A model generated the notes under the pieces. The model did not search any database, had not been told where the DNA came from, and worked only from the letters and a program-made list of their open reading frames with translations. A stretch of DNA of 64,000 nucleotides, from positions 496,001 to 560,000 of the forward strand of contig JAEUWY010000004.1 in NCBI GenBank assembly GCA_022059125.1. Reading direction: 5' to 3'. The stretch comes from Corynespora cassiicola. Its lineage: Eukaryota; Ascomycota; Dothideomycetes; Pleosporales; Corynesporascaceae. The position numbers and the translations under genes are program-made. Positions 49,885 to 61,227 of the stretch are shown piece after piece (position 1 is the first letter of the stretch; every line of letters begins with the position of its first letter).

Positions 49885-51857
49885 CTACTCTATGCTCATC
49901 TTCATGAGTCCATCGTTGGCATCGGTCATCGTCTGAAGACCAATCCTCTTAGGACCCAACGATGGAGTCATGGTCATGCTTCCCCCGCTGTTGGATCTCT
50001 CGCCCGCCGCGTGGCCTCCGCCAGAGCCAGAACCCGAGTTGGAGTTATCTTTACTGTTCTTGCTCGCGTTACCCCACAGGTCTCGCTGGGCAGGGGACTG
50101 GGAAAGTACCGGACTATTATGAACACTTAGCCCGGGCGACACGGCCCGGCGTTTGATAGAAGTGCCGTCGAGATCATCATCTCGTCTTCGCTTGTTGGAC
50201 TTCTTGAGTCCATCGGCAGCCGTGAGTGGTGCAGCAGGCTGTGGCGTCGAGGACCGGGAAAGCCAGCCGGCGTGGTGGTGCTCAGAGGGAGCCATTGCAC
50301 TGGTAGAAGGTAGCGAGGTAGACGTCGACGACACAGTCGGAGAATCCATGTTGATATCCTCGCTGATGGCTGAGGATCCCGCACGCGGAAACGAGGGCGG
50401 CGGCGTCTGTGCGGGGAAATCTCGATTCCAAAAGCCCCGACCATTTGAATTCCTTGCAACGCCAGCGCCAAAAGCACCAAATAGGCCCTTGATCGAGGAA
50501 CTGTCCAGGCTCATGCCGCTCTCGCTGCCTTCTTCAGGTACGCCTTCGAGCGGCCCGTCTAGCCCTGGCACGGCAGGTAACAGCGAGGGCGACGACTGTG
50601 CTGTGGCTGAAGGGCGCTCCATATCATCACTCTCGCGCACCTGGCGAATGATTTCGGCTTCGCGCCTGAACTCACTATCCACGGGTGCAGATTCTTCGAA
50701 TAGTTCAGCCTTGATCCTGCCAAACTGCCTTGATTTGGGCTGCGAAAAGTCAGCGTGACATAATCCAGTGACTGGAAGCCACTTACAAGCAGATTGCCCC
50801 TCCGCGTCACAGGTCTGCGTACAACACCCGGTGTGTGTGGAGCCATGCTTCCTTCATCCCCGCTGTCGTTTCCTGAAGAAATGTGAAGGTCGTTGGTAAA
50901 GAGCGAGAGGCTCTCGCGTCGAGAACCCGCTTTTCGCATGGCGGCCTCTTTCGAAAAATATCCGTCGCCTTTTCCGTTCGGTGGAGAGGCTGGCCCTGGA
51001 CTTGCGAGTGAGCTATGTCCGCTTGCCGAGCTCGAGCTTTTGCGACTCCGACCTTTCCGCAGCCGTGCACGCTGTATGCTCATGAAGGATGGGAGGCCGC
51101 CTGGGGAAAACATATTTGACCATGCTCCTGCGTTATTCCCCCCGGCTGGCCCTCCGAAGGGCGCATTCCCTGACTTCATGGCCTGAGGCGTCATCAGCAT
51201 CGGGTCATCGTTGTCGTCGGGGTCCATTGGGTCGCCTTCGTCGGATGAGCTGCTGGAGTCTTCCGACCCGAGCATGTTGATACTGCCAACCGAGCTGGAA
51301 GCGGCCATCCTGTCCCCATTGCCCCAGACCGAGTGCATATTCACATTCGGCGAGTCCATGAGCATCGAATTGGCCCGTGGCTTCCTGCCCGGTATCATCA
51401 TCCCCTTTTGTGTAATTGTCGGTGAAGAGTCTGGCGAGGACTGATCGGCTAAAGTGGAGTGATGCAGGTTGGTGCAAGCTCTCGAGAATTCGGCACCGCG
51501 CGACCGGCGCGGGAGGAGCGAGGCCGGCGAAGCGTATGTGTTGACCGAGTCTAGCTTTGGGGACAGAGGGACACGAGCAGCGAAGTGCGCTGGAGAGGGC
51601 ATTTCTTGAGGGGGCAGCTGTAGCGACAACCCCCTCTGCAGGAGCTCGGGGCGGCGCGGGGTTCGCGGGGTCGCCATGATGGCATGGTGGTCATCTTTGG
51701 ACGCGCGGGCGGGCTCTCGGAATTTGGGAGAGGGTTCGAGGTGGGGAGTGGAGTCGGACAGAGAGCGCGTTTTCGACTTGGTCGGCGTGTGCACGGCTTC
51801 ATCGCGGTCGTCACTGTGCCCCAGTATCTCGGCCGTCATCATGGGTGGCTCCAGCAT
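49885..51857 (-). CDS. Ser-rich conserved fungal protein, probably nuclear
   Basis: Two exons, 51857-50787 and 50739-49885, with a 47 nt intron (GTAAGT...CGCAG), give 641 residues. The best-ordered block spans the junction: TRRGNLL/PKSRQFGRIKAELFEES, then PVDSEFRREAEIIRQVRES, a helical motif I believe recurs in related fungal proteins of unknown function. The rest is Ser/Pro/Asn-rich and probably disordered, with an acidic patch (DEGDPMDPDDNDDPM), several basic patches (RLRKGRSRKSSS; KKSNKRRRDDD) and many S/T-P sites, suggesting a phosphoregulated nuclear protein. The start is the first ATG of the frame; the upstream open part begins at a GTG. Confidence 0.75.
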
Positions 51858-52450
51858 TTTGAGTGGGAAGTGGCCTAACGCAGCGACTTCTTGGATAGTC
51901 GAACATGTCAAAAGGGCAGTCGTGGAGGCCCTCAGGCGTAGATGTTTGAGCGTTGGGGTGGAAAGAGGGGAAGCGCTTGGCTTATTTATACTCGCACGTG
52001 ATCTGGACGTCACATCAGCCCAGGTAACCCTGGGTTCCCGGTTGGAAAACTCAGCAGGCGCAAATTGAGATGCCTGATAACTATGGCATTCTGCGCAAAC
52101 GGGTCGCCGGGATGGTCATGAAGGGAGTCTCTGGCATTTTGAACCCGGATCGCCGGTAGCGCTTAGCGTTCATTTCGACTTCCCGCGCTTACACCAGGCC
52201 ACGGACGCGCAAGAGGCAGGTCTGTGTGAAGAAGTTGAACTTTTGGCATTGCTAATGGTAATATAGCAGTATATTAAAGGAAGCATTGAACATTGCGCCA
52301 AGCACATGGACATGTTAGTGTTCCCGCCTGTATACTTGACTGCTGTGGTCATGATGGGACGCGAGAGAAGCCGCAGATCCCTACTTGAAGCATATCGAGT
52401 AATCTTCCAAAATTCCCTCACCGTGCTGGATCCGACCTGGGTTGACTGCT
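51858..52450. other. Intergenic, no supported gene
   Basis: Promoter side of the Ser-rich gene and 3' flank of the next minus-strand gene. Nothing else recognised. Confidence 0.5.
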
Positions 52451-53915
52451 TCACGAATTGATTATTCCCTCGACCCAGGTGATGTCCTCCCAAGTCGTCT
52501 CCCATATGTTGAACACAACCATGGTCCACCCACTGCCAGTACGCTTCAACTTGCCAATGCAACGGCAAGCCCTCCTCTCTTGGAGAAGCCGGCCGCTATC
52601 GTAATTGAATAGCTCGACAGGCCGCCAGATGGCAGCCTCGTATACGGCACTGAGGTAGGGGGGCCTCTCATGAAACAGGTCACAAAAGACAAAGTGTTGT
52701 TTAGTCTCAGTTCGCTCCGAGGAGCGGATACGGGCGTACAACTCGAGAAAGACATCTTGGCCCTGTTTTGCAGCGCGAGATCCCTGGTTGATTGCCTCAC
52801 CCACGCGGAAGCAAGTCCTGAGCAGGGCCTCTGACGTTAGTCCGATGATGGGCGAACGATCACGCACTGGCTTTGGAAATGACGATCTGGTGATGGGTTT
52901 GCGAATATCCTCAGACATGGAGACGGTTCTTTGCGTACGGAGCACTTTAGCGTTTGGCGTCACTGGCGACACAAAGTTCCTGTGGTGACGCGTGGAGCCA
53001 CTGGGGAGGGTTGGAGCTGAAGTCGAAGTCTGAGCTGCGGGAATAGTCCGAAACGGACTCGACAATTCAAAGAGCTCCACGTCCAACATCCAGAAGTCGC
53101 TGTCATCGAGTCCATCATCAAAGCTGTTGCCGTTGTTGCCCTCGTCCTTTGTGGCGTCATCTTGTCCCTTGTCTGCGGCTGTGATGATATTCTGACAGCT
53201 CGATTTAGCGGGCTCAAAATAGCCCCCAGCCGTAAGCCCCAGCGTTTCACATGGGAGAGTCGGGCAGCTCTGGTTATCAGGGCAGTCAAGGTGGTCACGG
53301 TGGTCGAGCTGGGCTTGTGCACTTGGAAACGGCGGCAGATGGTCGTCACCAATTGAAACCTGGGGTCTCTGAGTATGGGCTGGAGCATTCGTGGTTGCAC
53401 ACAGGCGGTCAGACACGCATTGCTCAAGCTCTGCAGCTCTCTCTGGCGGCAGCTTGGTAGTCGGGCTCGTCGCTTGGCGTACATGGCGTTGCGTGTTGCG
53501 CTTCCGCTTGCGATTTGCCGTGACGGGAGGAGACTCCGGCGTGGGAGGCAGTGCTGGGGCATAGCCCTCCAGATGGCCCGGCTCACGGGCGGCGCCCAGC
53601 CCCAGATAGCGAGCGACAGCAGCATTGCGGTGCCTCTCCTGGACGGGAGGGGTGGCTGGCAGCTGGGGCTGCAGGCGGGAAGTCAGGAGGCCTGGCGACG
53701 AGTTGATGGGCGTAAAGCTGGACGGAGCGACGATCAGCGCAGGGCCCTCAGCGTTGCTGTGCTAACGTCAGTACGTCTCTGCAAGGCGACCATGAGGTGC
53801 ATTAAGGTATCTGGACGGAGAATAGGGCGCGATGCGTGTGCGTTGCAACTCACGCAATCGCAGCAGTTCCCCGCTCCCTAGAAGCCCCACGGGCGCGGCC
53901 AGAAGAGGGCGACAT
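52451..53915 (-). CDS. Fungal protein of unknown function with conserved C-terminal domain
   Basis: Two exons, 53915-53854 and 53756-52451, joined by a 97 nt intron (GTGAGT, branch CTGAC, ACAG), give 455 residues starting MSPSSGRARGASRERG. The frame is open far upstream of the first in-frame GTG, and this exon supplies the missing ATG. The N-terminal 300 residues are Pro/Ser/Thr-rich with a basic patch (NRKRKRNTQRHVR). The C-terminal domain of about 130 residues is compact: LLRTCFRVGEAINQGSRAA, DVFLELYARIRSSER, HFVFCDLFHERPPYLSA and GWTMVVFNIWETTWEDITWV. The alternating strands and paired aromatics suggest a small beta-barrel, perhaps nucleic-acid-binding, which is only a guess. Divergent from LSB5. 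Confidence 0.75.
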
Positions 53916-54519
53916 GACGCAGAGCGGCCCGGCGTATGGAGAACACGGCCGCCCGGCGGGCCTCAGCTGTCGTGGCTGTCAAACCTTGGCTGCGCGACTC
54001 ACATGGGGTGCATGAGCAAAGTATGGGACGAGTGAATTGGATGTGGCTCGTGCGGCGCGATGCTGGCTTATGTAAGCCCCCACCAGCAGGCGGGCACGCG
54101 GCTCCTCCGGTGGGAACAACCAAGGCAGCGAGCCCCAACCAGCCCTCCAGCTTCACTCTGCAAACCAAGGCTCCCGCAGGCGATCCCTCTTTTCTCCCCG
54201 GCGCTCTGCTGTCTAGGTAGCTCCCTTCGTCTTCTGCCCTCGCCCTCGCTTGTAGCCACGCCTCCTGTACATTATTACCCTTTCCGGCGGGGGTCCGCGC
54301 ACACGTTGCTGAGCGCCGGCTCTCCACCGTCGTTCCCTCCCCCCTTCTGACCTCACCTCAGAGCGCCGCCTGAACCCCGCGCATAGCCAACGCTGTGCGT
54401 TTTAGCTCCGGCCAATCGATCCCTTTAGATCGCCCTCCAAGGTCGACAACATTGGAACGCACATACACATTAATAGCAACTATTGTCGCTAAGTCCCAAT
54501 CTCTCCGCCTGTCTCAAAT
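53916..54519. promoter_or_regulatory. Divergent promoter region upstream of LSB5
   Basis: 604 nt between the start codons at 53915 (minus) and 54520 (plus). Pyrimidine-rich on the plus strand near LSB5, with a CCAAT pentamer about 100 nt before its start. It presumably serves both genes. Confidence 0.45.
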
Positions 54520-56396
54520 ATGCCGGTAAGCCTTGTCTCCAAGACGTTTCCTCTTATATCCATAGCATGTGTCTTGCCGTTGTACTGTGCACCACCGCCT
54601 CTGTTGTTTCCATTCTCCCATCGCGGCCCAGCCCAGAGCCTCCCCAGCTCCCCCCAGCTCCCCCCAGCTACCATGGCTGTCAGCATATTCCAGTATGCTT
54701 GTCTTCAGTTTGCTGCTCCGCCGCTGCTGAACAGCATAGCGGAGGAGGAGGAACCGCCGCGCCCTCAGTCCCTTCTCTCTTCTCCTTCAAGGCCGCAGAC
54801 TTCTTTCATTCCTGCTCCAGAACTCCTCCCCCCGCCCTACGTCTGCTGTCTTGCGTGCGACCCCCAAGATCCTCCCCCCTACTCCAAAGAGGCACCCAGC
54901 ACCTCCAGGAAGAAAAAATCCCGCATATCCATCCACCGCCACAAGACCCCCACTGAATACCAAGACCTGCCCATCTTTGAAAATCCATGTCCTCTTTGTT
55001 TCTTCAAGCACTGCCGCAAAGTACTAAAGAATTGGGTCCGAAAACAGAAGAAGCCATTTTCTGCCGTGACGGTCCAGATCGATCGCCTGACCAGCGAGCA
55101 ATTCGAAGAGAATGTAAGACTGAAAATCCAATACCTCACCTCTTGTTTTACTAAACCGTCTAGGACATTGGTGGGCTGGTCGACCTCATAGAGGTCATCC
55201 GTATCCAAGAGTCGGGTCCAACCGAGGCTGCGCGGGCAATTCGGAAGAAGCTGTACGCCGCTGCTCACCCGACTCTCGTACCACTTCAGCTCTAACACTG
55301 ATCAGCAAATACGGAAACGTTCATCGACAGCTGCGAGCTTTGATCATCCTGGATGGACTCATTCAAAATGCTGGATCCAGGTTCCAAAAGTCCTTTGCAG
55401 ATGAACCACTTCTTGAACGGCTGAGACTCTTGGCCAAGGATGATATGGTGGACGCCGAAGTCCGGCAAAAGGTCAATGTACTCTTTCGTCAGTGGGCTGT
55501 AGCATACAAAGGAACCCCAGGACTTGAGCGAATTGCGACCTTGTACAAGCAACTGCCACGCACCAAGCGTCCTCAGCCCCAGCAATCGCGAGTAGTCCGC
55601 GAGAATGAGGCTGAAGCTGCGCGCGAGGAACCATCTCCTCCTGCATCTCCAGCGGCTCCCAAGCGAGGCTCCCCACCATCTCAATTCCCCCAGGCATCCT
55701 CGTCCTCCGGTAGGACAGTGGCTCTTGGATCCGCTCCTCTTCCCAGCTCCTCTCTATTCAAAAAGGACAAGAAGGACAAAAAGAACAAGGGCAAACCATT
55801 CAATCTCGAAAAAGAGAAGCACCAGCTTCTCGAAACCATCGCTTCTGCTTCAGTGGCCAGCACGAACTTGATGAACGGCCTCCAACTGATCAATCGCGAG
55901 GTCCAGCGAGTCAGTGACAATCCGGAGGTCATGCAGAGGTTTGAAACCTGCAAGCTCCTTCGACGTCAGATCCTCCGCTACATCCAGCTCGTGGAGTCAG
56001 ACCAATACATTGGTAGTCTGCTCAGCGCAAATGACGAGCTTGTCAAAGCATTGATGGCTTTTGAAATCATGGACAAGAGCATCGACGACGACAGCGACAG
56101 CGAGTCAGAGCACGAAGCATCCTCCAGGGCCGCCGAAGCTTCAATGGCTGGTCTTAGCATCGAAGAAGCACCTCCGGCCAAGCCACCGCGCCCCACAAGC
56201 ATCCCCATGCCCCCGGTTCCCGCGCCAGGAAAGCAAAAGGCAGAAGACAGTGAGCCTGAAGTCGAGGACGACGATGACCCGTTCAGCGACACTAATGGTG
56301 AGTTGGTTATCCTACGAATATCCAATTGATTACTGACGTTGCGTAGCTGTCAAGACGCCTTTTGAGCGTGGAGAACCGGCATGGCGAGATGTCTAA
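54520..56396 (+). CDS. LSB5: Lsb5-like VHS/GAT endocytic adaptor
   Basis: Five exons, 54520-54525, 55048-55113, 55164-55252, 55306-56297 and 56347-56396, give 400 residues. Exon 1 is only ATGCCG before a GTAAGC donor; the next acceptor gives M-P-KKPFSAVTVQIDRLTSEQ, close to the usual N-terminus of fungal Lsb5, though the 522 nt first intron is unusually long and some N-terminal coding sequence inside it cannot be excluded. The VHS/ENTH-type domain (about 5-150) includes GGLVDLIEVIRIQ, RAIRKKLKYGNVHRQLRALI, LDGLIQNAGSRFQ and VLFRQWAVAYKGTPGLERI. A GAT-like helical domain follows (KHQLLETIASASVASTNLMN; KLLRRQILRYIQLVESD), then an acidic tail with DDDDPFSDTN. Lsb5 links Las17/WASP and ubiquitin or clathrin at endocytic sites. 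The final 50 nt exon encodes VKTPFERGEPAWRDV. Confidence 0.9.
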
Positions 56397-57077
56397 CGGC
56401 CAGGTGTTTATCTCAATTCATCTCATGACACATTCGACTCTGGGAGTACCAGTCTATTACGGCCTTGGTGTTGGGCAATACCCTTTTGATTTGGGCACTA
56501 GGAGGAGGAGCCATGTTCTTTTGACGGTGGAATGACAGATAGAGGATTAATGAGAATTTTTAGCAGCCTCACTATCGTTGACAACGAAGAAATTCAACTC
56601 TATTCCATTTTTTTTTATCTCGTTCCTTCGGCCATCCCTCTAGAAGCGGCCAGCACCATAGTAGGGCCGAAGCACGCGCCTCTAAACTAGCGCACTGCCA
56701 CATACTGCAACGTCATCGCTGATTACGCCAAGCCGTCGCAGGTTTAGTCGCATGGGGGCAAACAGGGCTGAGGAGCTGAGGCGGCGCTTCTCCGCAGTAC
56801 TTATTTGTCTCTTGGTCTCAGACTCCTTTCGACCTCTTCTTTGATCATCTATAATCCCTCAACCAGTGCACTTGCCCGTACCGGTAAGCCAAGATGAGAG
56901 AACATCTGAGCTCGTACTAAACGAGGCGGCAACTGACAACGTCACAGCGCATATCTCGACTTATTGGCAATACCCATCACAACACAATCGTCGCAAATCA
57001 CTAGATCGCCTATAAAGTCTTTCGTTCAGTTTCTACTTCGAACTTTCGATTCGCATCACCTCATACCACCTGCAAAT
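56397..57077. other. Intergenic and spliced leader region of the microprotein
   Basis: LSB5 3' flank, then a probable promoter and leader. A possible 5'UTR intron has donor GTAAGC near 56884, branch CTGAC and acceptor CACAG near 56947, upstream of the ATG at 57078. No other coding signal. Confidence 0.45.
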
Positions 57078-57206
57078 ATGCCTGGATCTACGAGCTCCTC
57101 CTCCACCACCGGCTCCATTACGAAGCCCATGCCCAAGCCAATCAAGTGCCCCTGCTACTGCGGCGACGACTGTTCCTTCTGCTGCATTCCTTGCACTGTC
57201 ATGTAA
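57078..57206 (+). CDS. Cys-rich microprotein ending in a CaaX box
   Basis: 42 residues from the first ATG of the frame; the open part upstream begins at a TTG. N-terminal half: MPGSTSSSSTTGSITKP, polar and Ser/Thr-rich. C-terminal half packs seven Cys into about 17 residues (CPCYCGDDC, then SFCCIPC) and ends in CTVM, which fits a CaaX farnesylation signal (C, any, aliphatic, Met). Two readings: a lipid-modified peptide with palmitoylated Cys next to a prenylated Cys, or a small metal-binding peptide like fungal copper metallothioneins. An a-factor-type pheromone precursor also starts MPxS/T and ends in CaaX, but normally has one Cys. The leader appears to contain a spliced 5'UTR intron, consistent with a real gene. 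Expression has not been shown. Confidence 0.6.
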   Translation: MPGSTSSSSTTGSITKPMPKPIKCPCYCGDDCSFCCIPCTVM

Positions 57207-57555
57207 ACGGACATTGACCTCTACGATTACCGGACCGACCTTGAGCGAATCTACGACTTTTCTTCGTCGCGATATGCACGGCTGTTAATACATAGCAAAC
57301 GACATGTTTTGAAAGAGACGTGACGCGGTGTTACATTGGAGTTTGGGGGTACAATCATGGGATACAAGTTTGAGGGGCAGAGGATGGAAATTCGCAACCT
57401 AGTGTTGTGGTCATGCATGTTGACTACGCCTCCTTTGGCCTAAGGAAGTGCATTGGTACGATCAATGTATTATTTCGAATATCTTGACTTTGTGCTCCAC
57501 TTTGCTCTCCACATGCTCATTTTGCTGCCCGAGACCTGGCTAGTACCCTGATGCA
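57207..57555. other. Intergenic, no supported gene
   Basis: 3' flank of the microprotein gene and upstream region of the broken membrane-protein gene. Nothing recognised. Confidence 0.5.
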
Positions 57556-59065
57556 ATGCTCGTTCAAGACAACTTCCGCGCGCTTCGCAGGCGCTTAAAG
57601 AGACAGCAGTATGGACATGTGGCCCAGCACGCAACATCCCCATCTCCCCCTCAACAGCAAAATTACCTCTCTCCCACAACGCACATCCAATCCCCAATCC
57701 CCCTCCCCTTCTTCCCCCACACCCCATCCCCCGCCCTCCAACACAAACGGCCCCCCACCCCCTGTGGCTTCAAACCCAACGATATCTCAGGCCCGGACAT
57801 CCGCCTCGGCCTCTACGTCCAACTCCTCGCCATCCTAATTGTCTACCTGATCTTCTCCGTGGACACGCCCTCCGTGCTCGCCGTCGAGGCCTTCGTCCTG
57901 CTGCAGATCTTGGCTTGGTCCTGCATCGTGGGCGCGCGACCCAAGAGCAGTTACCGGTGCGGTGGTTCTGGGCGCGGTTAGTGAAGGAGTAGCGGTGGGG
58001 GCATGCGCTGCCGGTGGTGGTTTTAGGGGAGATAGATAGGGAGGAGTATGGGGCGAGGGTGTAGTATGGGGTTAAGATGGATATGTTTTGGTTGGCGGTG
58101 TTTGTGTTTGTGGTGACGGTTTATTGGGAGGTTGTGGGGGTTTTGGAAAACGAGGGGGCTAAGGGCTGGTTTTGAGAGGGGGGTTGAGGGGTGGGAGGAT
58201 TGGAGGGAGGGGAGGGGGGTTGAGACTGTTGCACACGTAGCAGTGTGGGAGTACGGGGTGTGATGGGAGCTCGCACCGTGGGTTCAGAGCTCCGGCTTGA
58301 TCGCGAGACTACGCTGGTCAACTCCGCGCAGGCCCACTGGGCATCGCAGTTCTCGGCCTACACTTCGGTGTATGGAACGCTATGGAGACACCCTTTTTTT
58401 TGAGAAGGCGTCTCTGAAACCGTCAACAGCGTCTGAGAAGGACGGCACTGTTGACAATAACACCCCCGAGCCCGACCTCTCCCTCCATCAAGTCCACGCC
58501 TCCCAGCTCTTCATCCAACACTGCATCGCCTCAAGCCCCTAGACCAGCACCTCCGGTCCACCACCTTCAATCCCCCTCACCCCCCTCTTCCGCACAATCT
58601 TTCCTCGAGCACTGAACCCTAGCCTCGAGGCCGGCGTCGTCGACAAACCCTCTCCATCCTGGATCCACTGCTACATCCACATCTAGACCACCCTCCTCAC
58701 TCTTCGCCCCCCCACACTTCTTCACCGTGTACTCCTTCTTCCACTACTCCTTCTACTTGGACCTCTTAAACGCCCCCTTCCAACTCCACGCCGCCCTAAC
58801 CTACCCCCCTCCTCCATCCTCTTCACCAACAACCCCACCCCCGCTCTCCTGGCCCACCCTCTTCCTCGCCCATCCCAGCGCGCCCAAGAAGCTGTGGCTG
58901 CGCTGGTACTGCGCCGCGTTGAATTTCGCCGTGCACGTGGTCGTGATTGTGCAGATTGAGCTTACGCTGGCGTGCAATGAGGTTTGGGGGATTGGCCTTG
59001 GTACTGGGGAGGTGGGGAAGGATGTGGGTGAAGAAGGCGAGGGCGAAGGGGAGGTGGATGTTTAG
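57556..59065 (+). pseudogene. Broken multi-pass membrane protein gene
   Basis: Three separated coding-like blocks on the plus strand. Block 1, 57556-57978: CGFKPNDISGPDIRLGLYVQ then LLAILIVYLIFSV and VLLQILAWSCIVGA. Block 2, about 57960-58180 in another frame with two internal stops: RWFWARLVKE, PVVVLGEIDREEYGARV and MDMFWLAVFVFVVTVYWEVV. Block 3, about 58690-59065: FFTVYSFFHYSFYLDLLNAP and LWLRWYCAALNFAVHVVVIV. Together they resemble a fungal integral membrane protein with at least five spans, but frame changes and stops between blocks are not bridged by convincing introns. Homopolymers (T8 near 58390, G10 near 59088) make sequencing or assembly error possible. Either a decayed gene or one with undetected introns. 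Confidence 0.5.
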
Positions 59066-59218
59066 GGGGGGGAGTTTGAAAAGGAAAGGGGGGGGGGGTG
59101 ATGTTTCCTATAGGGAGTTGAATTGGTTGGAATTTTGGAGTTATTCTAGATGTGCGTAAATGCGTTCCGCGCTGCCATTACTGTTTCTACAACCCAGAGG
59201 TTTTGTCTAAAGCGATGG

Positions 59219-61227
59219 CTAGTCGTCCATCTGCTCGCCTAGACTGATGTCTGTCCGCCCAGCCATCCATTGCCCAGTGTTGGTGTCAAAGGTGACATTC
59301 GTCTCCCTCACCTCTCCCCCCTTCAAGCTGCCCGCCTCGACAACACCGCCTGCTACCGGCCTCTGCAATCTATTCTCCCCACTAACCACCGTGAAATTCG
59401 CCAAGCTGACTTCAAGCCCGTTCCGCGTCTTGAGCTCGGGCAACCCAAAAAAGTGCGCGTTCAGCTCCTCGTGCCCAAAGTGCAGCTCAAAGTAGCCCCG
59501 GTAGTACATTTCCTGCCACTGCAGCTCCTGGTTGGCGGCCTCGAGCCAGCGGCTGTAGTTGTTTGCCTGGGCGAGGGAAATGTTCATGCCGTAGGGGCAT
59601 GGCGATGCGACGGCCGAGCCGGCGAATTCGACACCAATTGCGCCCAGGCCGGTCTCGCTGTCGTAGGGCTTGGAGTCGAGCCACGTGAGGTCCGACACCC
59701 AGGCTGCGTGCGAGTCGCCAGCGAGGAAGACGTTGTTGGTCACGTTGTTGTCATACAGCGTGCGCAACGTGCGGTTGCGGCTCGCCTGGTAGCCGTCCCA
59801 AAAGTCGTAGTTGAGCGGGTTCTCTTCTCCGCGGGCCTGGCTCTGATTCACACGCGAAATGACGAGCTGTGAGCCGATGACGCGCCATGTCGCGCCGCGC
59901 TCCTTACTCTCCGTCAGCTGTCTGAAGAACCAGTTCTCCTGTCGGGAGCCCATGAGTGAGCGTGCGGGGTCGTTGGAGATGGAGTGGATATAGTCCGTGT
60001 TCCAGTACATGTCCGCGATAGAGCGGTCGTAGTTGCGCGTATCCAACATGACCAAGTCGACGAGCTTGCCGATGCTGAATGAGCGCCAGATACGTAGGTT
60101 GTCGTCCATCTCGACTTGGCGGATGGGCATCCACTCGAAGTAGGCACGCACAGCGTGGGCTTTGCGCTGGTCGACTGCGATGCCTTCGCTGTCATTGATG
60201 AAGGATTCTTCTGTGTTGTTGAGCGCGGCCATGCCGTCACGCCAGGTGTTGTCTGCGATCTCGTGGTCGTCCCAGACGGGGATCCAGGCGAAGTTCTGGT
60301 GCGAAGCCAGGAGGTCGAGGTCGGTGCGGTAGGTGGCGAGGCGCTTTCGGTAGTCATAGAGGGTGAAGATTTCCTTGTCGGGTTGGGGGATTCGGTCAAT
60401 CGAGTTGCCCCAGCCGTAGTATCCGTTTTCGTACTCGTAGATGTAGTCGCCGAGGTGGACTACGTAGTCGACCGAGTCCTGGAAAGGCCAAGTGTTAGGG
60501 TTTTGGCTCTCTGTCGTGTGGTATCAAGGGGAATGTACCTTGCGGACTACATTTCCGTAGCCGTTGAAGAAGGCGAAGGGGTAGTTGGAGCACGAGTAGA
60601 CTGCGAGAGAGACACTAGTGATATCGTCATCGGCTTCGGGGGCCGACTTGGTGCGGCCCAGCGGGCTGGTATTGTTGGAGCCGCAGACGTTGAATTGGTA
60701 GAAGTACGTGGTAAACGGCTTCAGTTTCTTTGCTTCTACCTATTCATGCGTCAGAAATCTTCTCTGGCTCTGCCCATCTCCAAGCGTACCTTGACCGTGT
60801 AGTCGACATCGGAGCTCGTGTAGACAGTTCCCTTGTCTACGCTGTTGCTCAAATCCTCCGACTCTGACACCTTGTACTCCACGCAGACGGGTGCCTTGGA
60901 CACGGAGACATAGGCCTTGTTGTCGTGATCGAACAAGGTTGTGTGCCCAGAAACCGTCACGTTGGAACGATCGTTGTCGCTCGTAGGCCCGACCCTGGTC
61001 CACAGGATAACGCTATCGGGATAAGGGTCACCAGAGGCGACGCCATGCGTGAACTTGAGCTCGTTGGGGTCCCAGGGCGACTCATAGTTGTTCCGCTTCA
61101 CGACCCTGCGGATGGAGATTCCGAGGGCTGGGTGGTGTTCCGAGGGCGAGCGATAGTTGAGGTTCTTGGTCCAGCTCGCGCTGGCCACCACGCCCAGCGA
61201 GAGCAAAGAAAGGGCTTGAAGCTTCAT
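59219..61227 (-). CDS. Secreted PhoD-type phosphatase (alkaline phosphatase D)
   Basis: Three exons, 61227-60790, 60739-60539 and 60478-59219, with introns of 50 and 60 nt, give 632 residues. A signal peptide (MKLQALSLLSLGVVASAS) precedes the N-terminal beta-sandwich found before PhoD domains (FTHGVASGDPYPDSVILWTR; FTTYFYQFNVCGS). The metallophosphatase domain shows VYSCSNYPFAFFNGYG, DYVVHLGDYIYEYENG, PVWDDHEIADNTW, NWFFRQL, WRVIGSQLVIS and VFLAGDSHAAWVSDL: the Asp/Asn/His set that binds the Fe/Ca metal centre in PhoD enzymes. Expected role: release of phosphate from phosphodiesters or monoesters outside the cell, often under phosphate starvation. Sequons (NVTV, NNTS, NLTN-like) suggest glycosylation. 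No GPI signal. Confidence 0.92.
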
